In this document: positions 54,034 through 63,505 of the stretch, piece after piece
Layout of the letters: each line of letters begins with the position of its first letter
Numbering within the stretch: the first letter of the stretch is position 1
Assembly (NCBI GenBank): GCA_963704815.1
Contig: CAVPHU010000001.1
Location: 1,736,001-1,800,000 of the forward strand
Direction: 5' to 3'
DNA: 64,000 nucleotides
Source: DATKWD01 sp963704815
GTDB taxonomy: Bacteria; Actinomycetota; Acidimicrobiia; Acidimicrobiales; Salinilacustritrichaceae
Position numbers and translations under genes: made by a program
Notes under the pieces: model-generated
Told to the model about the DNA's origin: nothing
Database searches by the model: none
Seen by the model: the letters and a program-made list of their open reading frames with translations, nothing else

Positions 54034-54474
54034 ATGGAGGTGACCGGAGCGACATGGGTCATCGCCGTGGTCGGACTCGTCCTGATCTCCCTGCTGACCG
54101 CGCTACAACTGGTGGCGGTGGTCCGTCCACACGCGACCTGGACCATCGAGAACGTCTACGGGGGGTCACCCGAGCAGACCGACCCGAAGGCCTACTTCGC
54201 GTTCAACCAGGCCAGCGCGTGGGCAGACCCGTTCCTCTGGGCACCGCTGCAGATCGCGGGCAGCGTCGGCATGCTCCTCGGCGAACGATGGGGCTTCCTG
54301 CTTGCGCTCATGGCCTCGGTGCCGTTCTGGTACACCGCGGTCTTCTTCTTCCTGTGGGACCGCGATCTCGGCTTCCGTCAGCACACGGTCTCCTACTGGG
54401 TCTTCACGTGGGGAATGTGGCCGATCTTCGGGATCGTCGAGGGTGTCTACTGCTTCACCCGGCTCCTCGAGTGA
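54034..54474 (+). CDS. Four-helix membrane protein, unknown family
   Basis: This 146-aa protein starts at ATG 54034 behind GGAGGG. It has a first helix (VIAVVGLVLISLLTALQLVAV), a polar loop with WTIENVYGGSPEQTDPKAYFAF and three further helices (WGFLLALMASVPFWYTAVFFF, YWVFTWGMWPIFGIVEGVY). No domain was recognised. A second small membrane gene follows 19 bp downstream, suggesting a two-gene unit. Confidence 0.65.
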   Translation: MEVTGATWVIAVVGLVLISLLTALQLVAVVRPHATWTIENVYGGSPEQTDPKAYFAFNQASAWADPFLWAPLQIAGSVGMLLGERWGFLLALMASVPFWYTAVFFFLWDRDLGFRQHTVSYWVFTWGMWPIFGIVEGVYCFTRLLE

Positions 54475-54493
54475 GGTTGGAAGGGAGTCGGCG

Positions 54494-54925
54494 GTGAACA
54501 TCGTCTGGGGCCTCGTCGTCACCGTTCTGTCCCTGCTGAGCTGGGGTGGACAGACACTCTCGTGGTTCGCGCCGTCCACCGCGGTGCGATGGAAGGTCAT
54601 GGAGGCAGAACACGACGTCGAACGGGCGTTCTGGGCCGATCTCCGGGGTGAGGCGCTCTGGGACACGCTCACGTTGTGGACCATGGTGGTCGCCGGCGTC
54701 CTGTTGATCGCCGACACGAGCGCGTGGGCCTACTTCGGGCTCGTGGGCGGCGGCATCTATCTGTACTTCGGAGGCCGCGGGATCTCGGTGCGGGTCTCCA
54801 TGAGGCGAAGGAACCTGCGGATCGGGGCACCGGAGAACGTGAGACTCGGGTTCGTCTTCAGCGCCGTGTGGGCCGTGACGGCCTTGATCACGATCATCGC
54901 CGCAGTCGTCTCGCTGGAGGGCTGA
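54494..54925 (+). CDS. Small membrane protein, unknown family
   Basis: This 143-aa protein starts at GTG 54494 behind AAGGGAG. Hydrophobic segments lie at residues 3-20, ~60-95 and ~118-140 (LGFVFSAVWAVTALITIIAAV), with a basic loop RVSMRRRNLRIG. It is probably co-expressed with the preceding gene. No function can be assigned. Confidence 0.62.
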   Translation: MNIVWGLVVTVLSLLSWGGQTLSWFAPSTAVRWKVMEAEHDVERAFWADLRGEALWDTLTLWTMVVAGVLLIADTSAWAYFGLVGGGIYLYFGGRGISVRVSMRRRNLRIGAPENVRLGFVFSAVWAVTALITIIAAVVSLEG

Positions 54926-55170
54926 GGTGCAGGCCGCCGCCGTCGGCAAAGGGCTGGTTGGCGCCGCCACGTTGCTTGCGACCCTCGTGGCGTCCCCGCA
55001 GCTGCTTCCACGAAGACGTGGACTCGAACGCATGAACTCCAAACCGATGAAGATTGCCGGACGCGCAGCGTGAGCGCCACCAGCAATCTGGTCGATCGAT
55101 GCGGCCCGTCGGACAGGGCGTGAGCGTGGCGTCGTTCTCCGCTCTCACCGACGTGACCGTGTGGCTTGCA

Positions 55171-55321
55171 CAGGTACCCAGAGGACACCACGTACGCAGA
55201 GGTCAACGACCAGAAGTGCGTTTTCACCCGGCGCGTTTGCCCAGTTCAGCGCAGTGACTGACGGGGTCAACGACCCCGAGGCCGAGGAACGACGGAGCGA
55301 ACAGATTCGGCCTCGAGACAC
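55171..55321. repeat. Dispersed intergenic repeat, copy 3 of 3
   Basis: It begins CAGGTACCCAGAGGACACCACGTACG, then GTCAACGACC, GCGTTTGCCCAGTTCAGCGC, and ends with GAACAGATTCGGCCTCGAG. It is closest to copy 1 at 38871. It ends 8 bp before the first of the direct repeats around the tRNA-Pro fragment. The gap 54926-55670 carries no gene. Confidence 0.75.
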
Positions 55322-55328
55322 CACCGGA

Positions 55329-55589
55329 TGTGGTCTTTCTGTGGTCTGCCGGCCTCGGACCACGCTCAGGCCGAGGGCAGAAAATCGCCCCTGACCAGGG
55401 ACTTTGTAGTCGGGTGGGGGAGATTTGAACTCTCGGCCTCTGCGTCCCGAACCCCGCGCTCACGAGTTATCCACAAGTGCCCTGACCTGCGTCTTTGCAG
55501 GTCAGCGGCCGTTTTCGGCCCGGCGTTCGTGCCGGCTGATCCCCGCCCGTACCACCAATCACGGTCTGAATGTGGTCTGTTTGTGGTCT
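55329..55589. other. Two pairs of TGTGGTCT direct repeats flanking the tRNA-Pro fragment
   Basis: TGTGGTCT occurs at 55329-55336 and 55340-55347 on one side, and at 55571-55578 and 55582-55589 on the other. Each pair is spaced 11 bp, one helical turn. The tRNA fragment at 55408-55452 lies between them. Paired arm-type binding sites around a tRNA core are typical of tyrosine-recombinase attachment sites. Confidence 0.5.
55408..55452 (-). other. tRNA-Pro(CGG) 3'-half fragment, copy A (attachment-site-like)
   Basis: On the minus strand it reads from the anticodon loop TTCGGGA (CGG anticodon) through CGCAG, the T-loop GTTCAAATC and the acceptor strand CCACCCG-A. The 5' half is absent. One base differs from copy B at 63506-63550; here the T-stem carries a mismatch. 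It is not a functional tRNA gene. Confidence 0.75.
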
Positions 55590-55670
55590 GTACGCGACGT
55601 CACGAATCGTGCGAACTCGGCACGACGCGGGATGGTCGATGTACGGGGTGGGTTCGACGCCCCGGATGCG

Positions 55671-56687
55671 TCAGGCGGGCGCCTCTTCGCGGCGGTGGCC
55701 GTCGGCGAGTTCGACCAGAGCATGCTGATCGACGGCGCCGGCGGGCACCGCCGCGACCTTGCACTTGGTCACGGCGCGCAGGGTCGCCGTCCGGGCGCCC
55801 CCTTCGAGGGCGGCTCGCTCCCCGAGCACGGCTCCGGGCCCGAGTTCGGCGAGCTGCTCCCCATCCACCTCGACGACCAGCACCCCGTTCAACAGCAGGT
55901 ACAGCTCGTTGCCGTCCGCACCCTGTTCGGCGAGCACCTTCCCGCTCTTGACCTGTCGGATCGTCGGCGTCGTGCCGCCGCGCATGATCAGTTCCTGGAG
56001 TTGTCGTTCGAGAGTGCTCTCGACCTCGGTGACGAGCGCGGGTGAGTCTTCGTCGCCCCACGGTGTGCGGCGACCGAACGACTCGTTCATCCACCGCTTG
56101 TACTCGGCGAGGCTGCTCTTCGCTATCAAGGCGCCGGCGTGGTCGAACACCCAATGTCGGGGGAACCCCGAGGCACCCGTCATCGAGCCTTCGTGGGTGC
56201 CGTCGGCGTAAATGGTCAGCTCGAGCGTCGTCCAGACGATCGGCGCGGAGTACTGGACGAACGGCGGCCGCTTCACGGCGCGGGGCATCGGTGCACCGGT
56301 GCGGCCCCCGACGGTCTGGGTGAACCTGACAGATGTCGGCGTCACTTCGGGTTCGCCCTGGAGGTCGGGCAGCGGGGTCGCAGGAACGGTGATCGACCCG
56401 ACGCCGAGCCCGACGGTCGTGGCTCCGATCAGTCCGCCACCGCAGTAGCCGCAGCCACTGATCCGGCCGTCGTCGTCGATGTCCACGTAGGCGCGCAGTT
56501 CGTTGGCGAAACGGAGGCGGTCGGCGACACGGAGGTCCTCGACCGCAGCGCGAACATCCGGACCGAGTGCATCAGGTGGAGGCGGGTCGTGGTGGGCCAT
56601 CTTCATCCGCGTGGCCACCTTGCCCATGCCCTCCAACAGGTCCGATGGGATCCACGAGACGGTGGTGATGCTGCGTTCGATTCGCAT
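55671..56687 (-). CDS. Protein with C-terminal cyclic nucleotide-binding domain
   Basis: This 338-aa soluble protein ends in a cNMP-binding domain (residues ~240-325: GKVLAEQGADGNELYLLLNG and VLGERAALEGGARTATLRAV, with the Glu and Arg ligands). The N-terminal ~230 residues are unrecognised; they include a cysteine/glycine turn (GCGYCGGGLIGATTVGLG) and WVFDHAGALIAKSSLAEYK. ATG 56685-56687 follows a perfect AGGAGG. It is divergent from the response regulator-cyclase gene and may be its cAMP target. Confidence 0.85.
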   Translation of the reverse strand: MRIERSITTVSWIPSDLLEGMGKVATRMKMAHHDPPPPDALGPDVRAAVEDLRVADRLRFANELRAYVDIDDDGRISGCGYCGGGLIGATTVGLGVGSITVPATPLPDLQGEPEVTPTSVRFTQTVGGRTGAPMPRAVKRPPFVQYSAPIVWTTLELTIYADGTHEGSMTGASGFPRHWVFDHAGALIAKSSLAEYKRWMNESFGRRTPWGDEDSPALVTEVESTLERQLQELIMRGGTTPTIRQVKSGKVLAEQGADGNELYLLLNGVLVVEVDGEQLAELGPGAVLGERAALEGGARTATLRAVTKCKVAAVPAGAVDQHALVELADGHRREEAPA

Positions 56688-56866
56688 GAACTGCCTCCTG
56701 ACGACGAGTGACTCAGAGCGTGCGCCCCACGACGACCCGCCGGCCAGCGTGAAGACACGACGAATCAGTACGTGTCAGCACCACCCACGATGCGCGGCAG
56801 CACGCTGGTGGGCGCCGGGTGGATCCGACAGAGTGCGAGACGACACTCCCCACAGAAGAGGTTCCG

Positions 56867-58170
56867 ATGCCCGTGACCGTTTTCCTCGCAGATGACAACC
56901 TCATCGTGCGAGAGGGCGTCAAGGCGCTGCTCGAACTCGAGGACGATCTCGACGTCGTCGGTCAGGGAGCCGACTACGACGAACTGGTCGCCGGAGCTGA
57001 AGCGACGCAGCCTCAGGTCATCGTCACCGACATCCGAATGCCACCCAACTTCTCCCGCGAGGGCATCGAGGCCGCCAAACAGGTGCGCAAGCGTCACCCT
57101 GGTACCGGGGTCGTGATCCTGTCGCAGTTCGATGATCCCGACTATGCGGTGTCGCTGCTCTCGGAGGGTGCGGCCGGGTACGCCTATCTCCTCAAGGACC
57201 GGGTCGGCGAGGGCGATCAGCTGGCGCGAGCGGTCCGCGAGGTCGCAGCGGGTGGCTCGATGCTCGACCCGAAGATCGTTGAGGCGTTGACCAACCCGGT
57301 TCGTGCAGAGACGTCGCTGTCCGCAGACGACGAAGATCTGCTGCAGCAGGTGGCACAGGGCCGTTCAGTGAAGGCGATCGCGGTCCAGCGCCGGACGACG
57401 CCGGCCGACATCAACGCAGCGATCGAAGCGCTGTTCGGCACGCTGGCTCGAGGCCTTGCCGAGGGCCGAGGCGACAGCCTCGAGCGGCTCAAGGTGCTGC
57501 AGCGGGCGATCGTCGACCGGATGGAGCAGGGCGAGGCACTGAGTCGCTTCCTTCCCGGTGGTGTCGCTGCCCAGGTGCTGGAAGGGGGCCGTCTTCCTGG
57601 CGAGACCGAGGAGTTGACGGTCACGGTGCTGATGTCGGACATCCGCGGCTACACGACGATCGCCGGCACGCGAATCCGAGCGTGCTCGCCGGCCAATTGC
57701 ACGAGCATCGCGCCGTCATGAACCACGCGATCCTCGGGCAGGCGGGAACCGTGATGCAGTTCGTGGGTGATGCCGTGATGGCCGTGTTCGGCGCGCCGGT
57801 CGCCAGTGAAGATCATGCCGACCGGGCCGTGGCGGCGGCCGTCGCGATGCAGGCTGCGCAGCGTGAGCTGAACGAGCAGTGGGAACGGAGTGGTCAGCCC
57901 GCCTTCGGTCTGGGAATCGGGCTTTCGACGGGGCCCGTGGCCGCCGCGCTGCTCGGCTCGGAGGAGCGGCTCGAGTACACCGTGGTCGGCGACACGGTGA
58001 ACCTGACGCAGCGACTCCAGCAGTGGGCCGAGCCCGGCGAAACCGTCTTGAGCGAACCGACGTGGGCAGCGATCGATCCGAAGCCCGACGCCGACGAGCT
58101 CGAACCGGCGATGGTCAAGGGCCGCGACACTCCGGTCGGCGCGTACCGTTTCCCGGTGAGGCCCCGATGA
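56867..58170 (+). CDS. Response regulator fused to class III adenylyl/guanylyl cyclase (frameshifted)
   Basis: This ~434-aa protein has a receiver domain (VFLADDN, phospho-acceptor Asp in VIVTDIRMPP, the lysine in YLLKDRV). Next is a degenerate helix-turn-helix-like linker (AVQRRTTPADINAAIEALFG) and a class III cyclase domain. The cyclase has first metal Asp VLMSDIRGYTT, second GDAVMAVFG and VVGDTVNLTQRLQQ. One missing base near 57668 breaks the frame between TTIA and HANPSVLAGQ. The TGA at 58168-58170 overlaps the first kinase ATG. Phosphorylation would be expected to switch cyclic-nucleotide synthesis. Confidence 0.85.
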
Positions 58171-60267
58171 ACCTGACCGGCGAACAACGGATCCGTTTCG
58201 GCAGGAGCCTCGCGGGATCGTCGGTCGTCATCGCCATCAGCGGCCTGATCATCGCCGCTGCCGTCGGTCGTTGGGAGACCGCAGCGCTCACACTGACGCC
58301 GGTGAACGCCACCATCGCCATCGGGTTCGGTGCACTCGCCTGGACGGTGCTGCCCAGGCAGCCGCGAAACGGATCGGTCTGGGCCTACACGTGGGCGTCG
58401 GTCTTCGGTGGCTTGTACTCGGCCTGCCTCGCCGTGCTGGTCTTGTCGGCCCCAACTGCAGTCCTCGACCAGGGGGTCGACGACATGATCCCGGCCGAGC
58501 TTCCATGGCCCGCTGCGATCGCCGTCGGAACGATGGCCGCCGGATGGAGCTGCCCTCATTCTTCCTCCCGCTCACGCTCGGGCTGCTGTTGTTTCCCGAT
58601 GGACAGCTGAACTCGCCGAGATGGCGTTGGGTCGGCTGGTACCAGGTGGCGACGCTGTCGTTCGCGTTCGCCGGCACCGTTGCACTCAACAACCGCTGGA
58701 GCACACAGCCAGCGCCACAACCGTCCGGAACGTTTGCGACCATCGGTCGGATCGCGATCAACCTGGCGGTGCTCGGTGCGTTGCTCGGGGTGGCGTCGTT
58801 GGTGGCGCGATATCGGAACGGCGGTGCGGTCACCCGCCGGCAGATCCGGTGGATCGCGCTCGGTGGCACCCTCGTGGCCGTCAGCCTGTTCCTTCGATTC
58901 GCGTTCGAAGGGTCTGATGGATCGACCGTGGAGAACCTGACCTTCCTCATCCCGCTCGTGTTCCTCATCGGCTCGTTCTGGGTGGCGATCACCAGGTACC
59001 GGCTGTACGAGATCGACTCGATCATCTCGAAATCGGTGACCTATCTCGGTCTGGCAGCGGTGATCGCGGGGCTCTACGCAGCCGTGGTCATCCTTCCGCT
59101 GGTGATCATCGGCGGCTCGAACGACGGCGGACCGGGCCTGCTCCTGCCGATCGTCGCGGCGGCGACGGTGGCCGTGCTGTTCGAACCGGTGCGGTCCCGT
59201 CTGCAGCATGCCGCCAACCGACTGGTGTACGGCGACCGGGCAAGCCCGCACGAGGTGCTGTCGCAGGTCACCTCGAGCCTGCCAGGCTCCGACGCCGACG
59301 ACAGCACCGTCGGTCTTGCTCGCGTGCTGCTGCGTGGCACCGGAGCGGAGCACGCCGTGGTGTGGCTCGCGACCGGACAGGTGCTCACGCCGGACGGGGT
59401 GTTTCCCGAAGATGGCGCCGCCGTCGAAGCCGTGGCGATCGACGGCTTGGTCGACGACGAGTTCACCGAAACCGAACTGGTGCGTCATCGCGGAGAGGTG
59501 TTCGGGGCGCTGACCGTCGTCAAGCCGCACAACGACCCGATCACGCCCGATGACCGCGAGCTGCTGACCGACGTCGCAGCCGGGGCGGGCCCGCTGCTGC
59601 GCAACATCAGCCTCAACGCTGAGCTCGAGCAACGAGCAGCCGAGGTGCGGGCATCGCGGCACCGTCTGATCGCGACGCAGGACGCCGAACGCCACCGGCT
59701 CGAGCGCGATCTCCACGACGGTGCCCAGCAGCAGGTCGTCGCGCTCAAGGTCAAGCTGGGCATCGCCAGGACGATCGCTGCGCGCGCGAAGGCGCCGAGC
59801 AGATCGTCTCGCTGGTGACGTCGTTGGCCGACGAGACCCAGCACGCCGTCGATGCCCTCCGCGCGGTCGCCCACGGCATCTACCCGCCGCTGCTGGAATC
59901 CGAGGGGCTCGAGTCGGCGCTGCGTGCTGTCGAGCGCACCTCGTCGGTCCCGCTGCGCGTCGACACTCACGAGTTGGCGAGATACGACCCTGAGGCCGAG
60001 GAAACGGCCTATTTCTGCGTACTGGAAACCATCGAGCGTGCCCGGATGTCCGGGGCGTCGAGCATGAGCCTCGCCGTGGCCGAGGCAGGTGCCGAGTTGG
60101 TCGTGAGCCTCACCATCGAGGGTCGCACCACCGAGCTCGACCTCACGCCCGTCATCGACCGAATCGATGCCGTCGGCGGAACGACCAGCATGGACGAGCT
60201 CGCCGGTGGTGCGATGCAGATCACGAACGTGTTGCCGGTCGCCACGACGGTGCTGGAGTCGGCATGA
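58167..60267 (+). CDS. Membrane histidine kinase 1: phospho-His present, ATP-binding domain degenerate (two frameshifts)
   Basis: This ~700-aa NarX/UhpB-type kinase has about eight N-terminal membrane helices and a GAF-like middle region. Its HisKA_3 helix RLERDLHDGAQQQVV has the acceptor histidine at codon 59714-59716. The catalytic domain is shortened. Where the N-box Asn should be it reads LETIERARMSG, DxGxG is TIEGRTTEL, and the second glycine box is missing. Frame changes near 58545 and 59790 (in GCGCGCGC) lie outside these motifs. It is coupled to its neighbours by ATGA overlaps. Autophosphorylation from its own ATP site is not expected. Confidence 0.83.
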
Positions 60268-62324
60268 ACCGCCTCGGAGCAGGGACACGAGCAAAGCAGC
60301 TGTTGCTCGTGGGCATCGCGGTGTACGTCATCTCGGCCATCGTCATCTTGGTCCAGCTGCGCAGCTACGAGCTCGCCAGTGTGATCTCGTTCGGCGCGTA
60401 TCTCCTGGTCGGCGGGCTGATCGTGGTGCGTCGCGGGAACACGCTGGGTTTGATGCTCGTGGCTTACGGTTCGATCTGGACCGGCGTGATCGCGGGGGTC
60501 GTCACTGCCGAAGCCCTGGACGAGGCGGGCCACGCCGGTGCTGCCGGTTGGGTGGCGCTCGGTGCCATGGTGATCTCGCTCCCGGGGGTGTGGCTGATCG
60601 CCGCGATGTGGCTGGTCTTTCCCGATGGCCGCGCACACACGACCACGGATCGGAAGCTCCTGCGGATCAGCGGCGTCACCGCCGTCGTCGCGACCGCCGC
60701 CAACGTGTTCGCCAGGCCACAGGTGCTCCCGGAAACGGCCGCGTATCCCCACCCGTTCGTCAACGACGAGACGGCGCGGGCCGTCTTCGACATCGTCCAG
60801 TTGCCCACCGTCCTCTTCTTCCTGTTCGCCTACTTCGCCGCCGCGAGGCTGATCGTCAGAATGCGCCGCGGCGACCCCGTCGAGCGTCGGCAGGTGCGCT
60901 GGATCGCTCTGGCGGTCGTCGCCAACATCACGATCCTCCTCCTGAACGCGGGCATCGCGCCGCTCGGCACGGACGATCGCGCCTTCCTGTTGATCGACTC
61001 CGTGGGGGTCGTCCTCATCCCGCTCGCCGTCGGTGTCGCGATCATGCGGTACCGCCTCTACGAGATCGACCGGATCATCAGCCGATCGATGACCTTCGGG
61101 TCCCTCGCGGTCTTCATCGGTGGGGTGTACGTCGCACTCGTGGTCGGCCTCGGCCAGCTTCTGGGCGGTGATACCGGGTTCGGGCTCTCGGTCGTGGCGA
61201 CCGTGGTGGTGGCGATCGCGTTCCAGCCGGTTCGACGACGTGTCGAACATTGGGCGAACCGAATCGTCTACGGCGAACGGGCCACACCACACGAGATCCT
61301 GGTGCGGTTCTCGCACCGTTCGTCGGAACTCTCCGACGAGGAGCTGATGGCCCGCGTCCCGCGACTGATCGTCGATGGGACGGGCGCCAAGACAGCTGCG
61401 CTGTGGGTCCGATCAGGCGACGGGTTCCGGACCACGTCGACGTGGCCGATCGACGTCGAGGAGCGATCGCTCGCGGGCTCAGACGAGTTCGTCGACCCGG
61501 ACGCGGACTGGTCGTTGCCGGTGTTCCACGACGGTGAGTTTTTCGGTGGGCTTTCACTCGCGAAGGATGAGGGCGAATCGGTCAGTCCGGGTGAGGCAAG
61601 GTTGCTGGCCGACCTCGCCGCCGGATTGGGGTTGGCGCTGCGCAACACCCGCCTCACCGGCGAGCTGCGCCGCCAGGTCGCCGAACTGGAGGCATCGCGC
61701 GAACGCGTTCTCGCCGCGGCGGATGCCGCCCGGCGTGAGTTGGAGAACACGCTCGACAGCGGGCCTCAACAGCAGTTGGTGGCGTTGAAGGTCAAGCTCG
61801 GACCGACACGCAAGCGTGCGGAGCAACTCGGTGCCGTCAAGACCGCGGCGCTCCTGACCCAACTCGAACAGCAAGCCGGCGACGCGATCAAGGCCGTCCG
61901 CGAGTTCGCCGGAGGGATCTACCCACCGCTGCTCGGAGCCGAGGGCCTCACCGTTGCGATCGGGCAGCAGGCGAGAGCGGCAGCCATACCTGTCTCGGTG
62001 CACGGCGATGGCGTCACCCGCTACTCCCGAGAGCTCGAGGCCGCTGTCTACTTCTCGGTGCTCGAAGGGCTCCAGAACGCTGCCAAGTATGCGGATGCGA
62101 CCTCGGTCAGCGTGACGCTCGCCGACGATGACGGCTCGCTGACCTTCGAGGTCAGCGACGACGGCAACGGATTCGATGCGGACACCGTCGCCAGAGGTGC
62201 CGGACTGACCGGTATCGCCGACCGGCTCGACACCGTTGGTGGCACCATCGACATCGACTCCGCTCCCGGTCTCGGCACCCGCATCACCGGCAGGGTCCCG
62301 ATCCAGCAGGTCGTGCGGGTCTGA
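60264..62324 (+). CDS. Membrane histidine kinase 2: ATP-binding domain intact, phospho-His replaced by Asp
   Basis: This 686-aa protein has the same layout as the upstream kinase: about eight helices (VYVISAIVILVQLRSYELAS onward), a GAF-like segment and a dimerisation helix. The helix reads ARRELENTLDSGPQQQLVALK, where the H of LHDG is Asp (codon 61755-61757). The ATPase domain is complete: N-box LEGLQNAAKYA, DDGNGF, GAGLTGIADR and LGTRITGRVP. It can bind ATP but has no acceptor histidine. The frame is uninterrupted. It ends 9 bp before the convergent receiver gene. Phosphorylation of kinase 1 in trans is the natural inference. Confidence 0.88.
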   Translation: MNRLGAGTRAKQLLLVGIAVYVISAIVILVQLRSYELASVISFGAYLLVGGLIVVRRGNTLGLMLVAYGSIWTGVIAGVVTAEALDEAGHAGAAGWVALGAMVISLPGVWLIAAMWLVFPDGRAHTTTDRKLLRISGVTAVVATAANVFARPQVLPETAAYPHPFVNDETARAVFDIVQLPTVLFFLFAYFAAARLIVRMRRGDPVERRQVRWIALAVVANITILLLNAGIAPLGTDDRAFLLIDSVGVVLIPLAVGVAIMRYRLYEIDRIISRSMTFGSLAVFIGGVYVALVVGLGQLLGGDTGFGLSVVATVVVAIAFQPVRRRVEHWANRIVYGERATPHEILVRFSHRSSELSDEELMARVPRLIVDGTGAKTAALWVRSGDGFRTTSTWPIDVEERSLAGSDEFVDPDADWSLPVFHDGEFFGGLSLAKDEGESVSPGEARLLADLAAGLGLALRNTRLTGELRRQVAELEASRERVLAAADAARRELENTLDSGPQQQLVALKVKLGPTRKRAEQLGAVKTAALLTQLEQQAGDAIKAVREFAGGIYPPLLGAEGLTVAIGQQARAAAIPVSVHGDGVTRYSRELEAAVYFSVLEGLQNAAKYADATSVSVTLADDDGSLTFEVSDDGNGFDADTVARGAGLTGIADRLDTVGGTIDIDSAPGLGTRITGRVPIQQVVRV

Positions 62325-62333
62325 GCGAACCGC

Positions 62334-62708
62334 TCAGCTCGATTGGATGTCGGCCCAGATCGCTTCGAGTTCGTCCATGCCGAACGACGACTTCGGAAGA
62401 AAGCGGAACGCTCCGGCATCGAGCGCCGGCTGGTCGTAGTTGCCGGACTCATGGGTCGACATGACGAGAACGGGCGGCGGATCGTCGAGGCTCATGATAC
62501 GACGAGTGGCCTCGAGGCCGTCGATACCGGGCATCTGGACGTCCATCAGCACGAGGTCGGGCCGCAAGCTCGCCGCCAGGTCGACGGCCTCCTCACCGTT
62601 CGCCGCCTCACCCGCCACTTCGAACCCGTCGGTCATCTCGACCACCATGCGTGAGGCCTCGCGGAACGGCAGCTGGTCGTCGACGATGAGGACACGAACA
62701 TCAGACAC
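62334..62708 (-). CDS. Stand-alone response regulator receiver protein (CheY-like)
   Basis: This 124-aa protein has only a receiver: acidic pocket VLIVDDQL, phospho-acceptor Asp in LVLMDVQMPG, the Thr/Ser switch (VMSTHES) and the lysine in FLPKSSF. The start is GTG 62706-62708. There is no output domain, so it may act as an intermediate or phosphate sink for the adjacent kinases. It follows the NarL-type gene on the same strand. Confidence 0.9.
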   Translation of the reverse strand: MSDVRVLIVDDQLPFREASRMVVEMTDGFEVAGEAANGEEAVDLAASLRPDLVLMDVQMPGIDGLEATRRIMSLDDPPPVLVMSTHESGNYDQPALDAGAFRFLPKSSFGMDELEAIWADIQSS

Positions 62709-62771
62709 GTGACGATCTTCGCACCCTCGCGGCTCGGAGCCCACCGCGTTGACCCGCTCTCCGAGGTGGGG

Positions 62772-63450
62772 TCAGCCCCCTGAGCGTGCACCCAGCCCGA
62801 GGTAGACCAGGACGGCCTGCACCCGTCGATGCGCATCGTCGGTCTGCGCCAGGTCGAGCTTGGTGAAGATCGCGCTCGATGTGCTTCTCCACCGATCTGG
62901 CCGAGATGAACAGCGCTGCACCGATCGACGAGTTGCTCTTGCCTGCGGCCATCTCGGTGAGCACGTCTCGCTCGCGATCGGTCAGGCGGTCGAGCTCGCT
63001 CGATCCGGGGCTCGCCTCGACGCCGATCAGCGCTTCGACCACCTTCGGGTCGACGACCGACTCGCCAACCGCCACGCGCCGGATCGCTGCTCCCAGCTCG
63101 TCCAGGTCGGCGACACGCTCCTTGAGCAAGTAGGCCCGACCGTCGGAGCCGTTCTCGAACAGCCGCCACGCGTACCCGGGCTCGACGTACTGGCTCAGCA
63201 CGACGACGCCGATCTCCGGGTGCGTGGCCCGGATCACGTCGGCTGCCCGGATGCCCTCGTCGGTCTGGCTTGGCGGCATGCGGATGTCGGTGAGGACCAC
63301 ATCAGGACGATGCTGGTCCACCGCTGCGAGCAGCGAGTCGTAGTCCTCACACGACGCCACGACCTCGACCTCGTCGTCGAGCTGGAGCAGGGCGTTGATC
63401 CCGTCGCGCATCAAGAAGCTGTCCTCGGCGAGGACGAGGCGCAGCACCAT
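62772..63450 (-). CDS. NarL/LuxR-family response regulator (frameshifted near the C-terminus)
   Basis: This ~226-aa protein has a receiver (RLVLAEDSFLMRDG, Asp in VVLTDIRMPP, lysine YLLKERV) close to that of the cyclase fusion. A LuxR helix-turn-helix follows (LTDRERDVLTEMAAGKSNSS, SARSVEKHIE). One extra C near 62874 moves the last ~30 residues (AIFTKLDLAQTDDAHRR) to another frame, ending at TGA 62772-62774. The start is ATG 63448-63450. It is probably a transcriptional output of the same kinase pair. Confidence 0.85.
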
Positions 63451-63505
63451 CGTGGCAGCGTAATGCTGCCCCGTCATCGACCGTCGCTGGCTGCACCGTC
63501 TTCTG

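Noticed and set aside
55408..55452. Functional tRNA gene
   Set aside because: Only the 3' half from the anticodon loop is present; no D-arm or 5' acceptor strand can be found within 100 bp. The same holds for 63506-63550.
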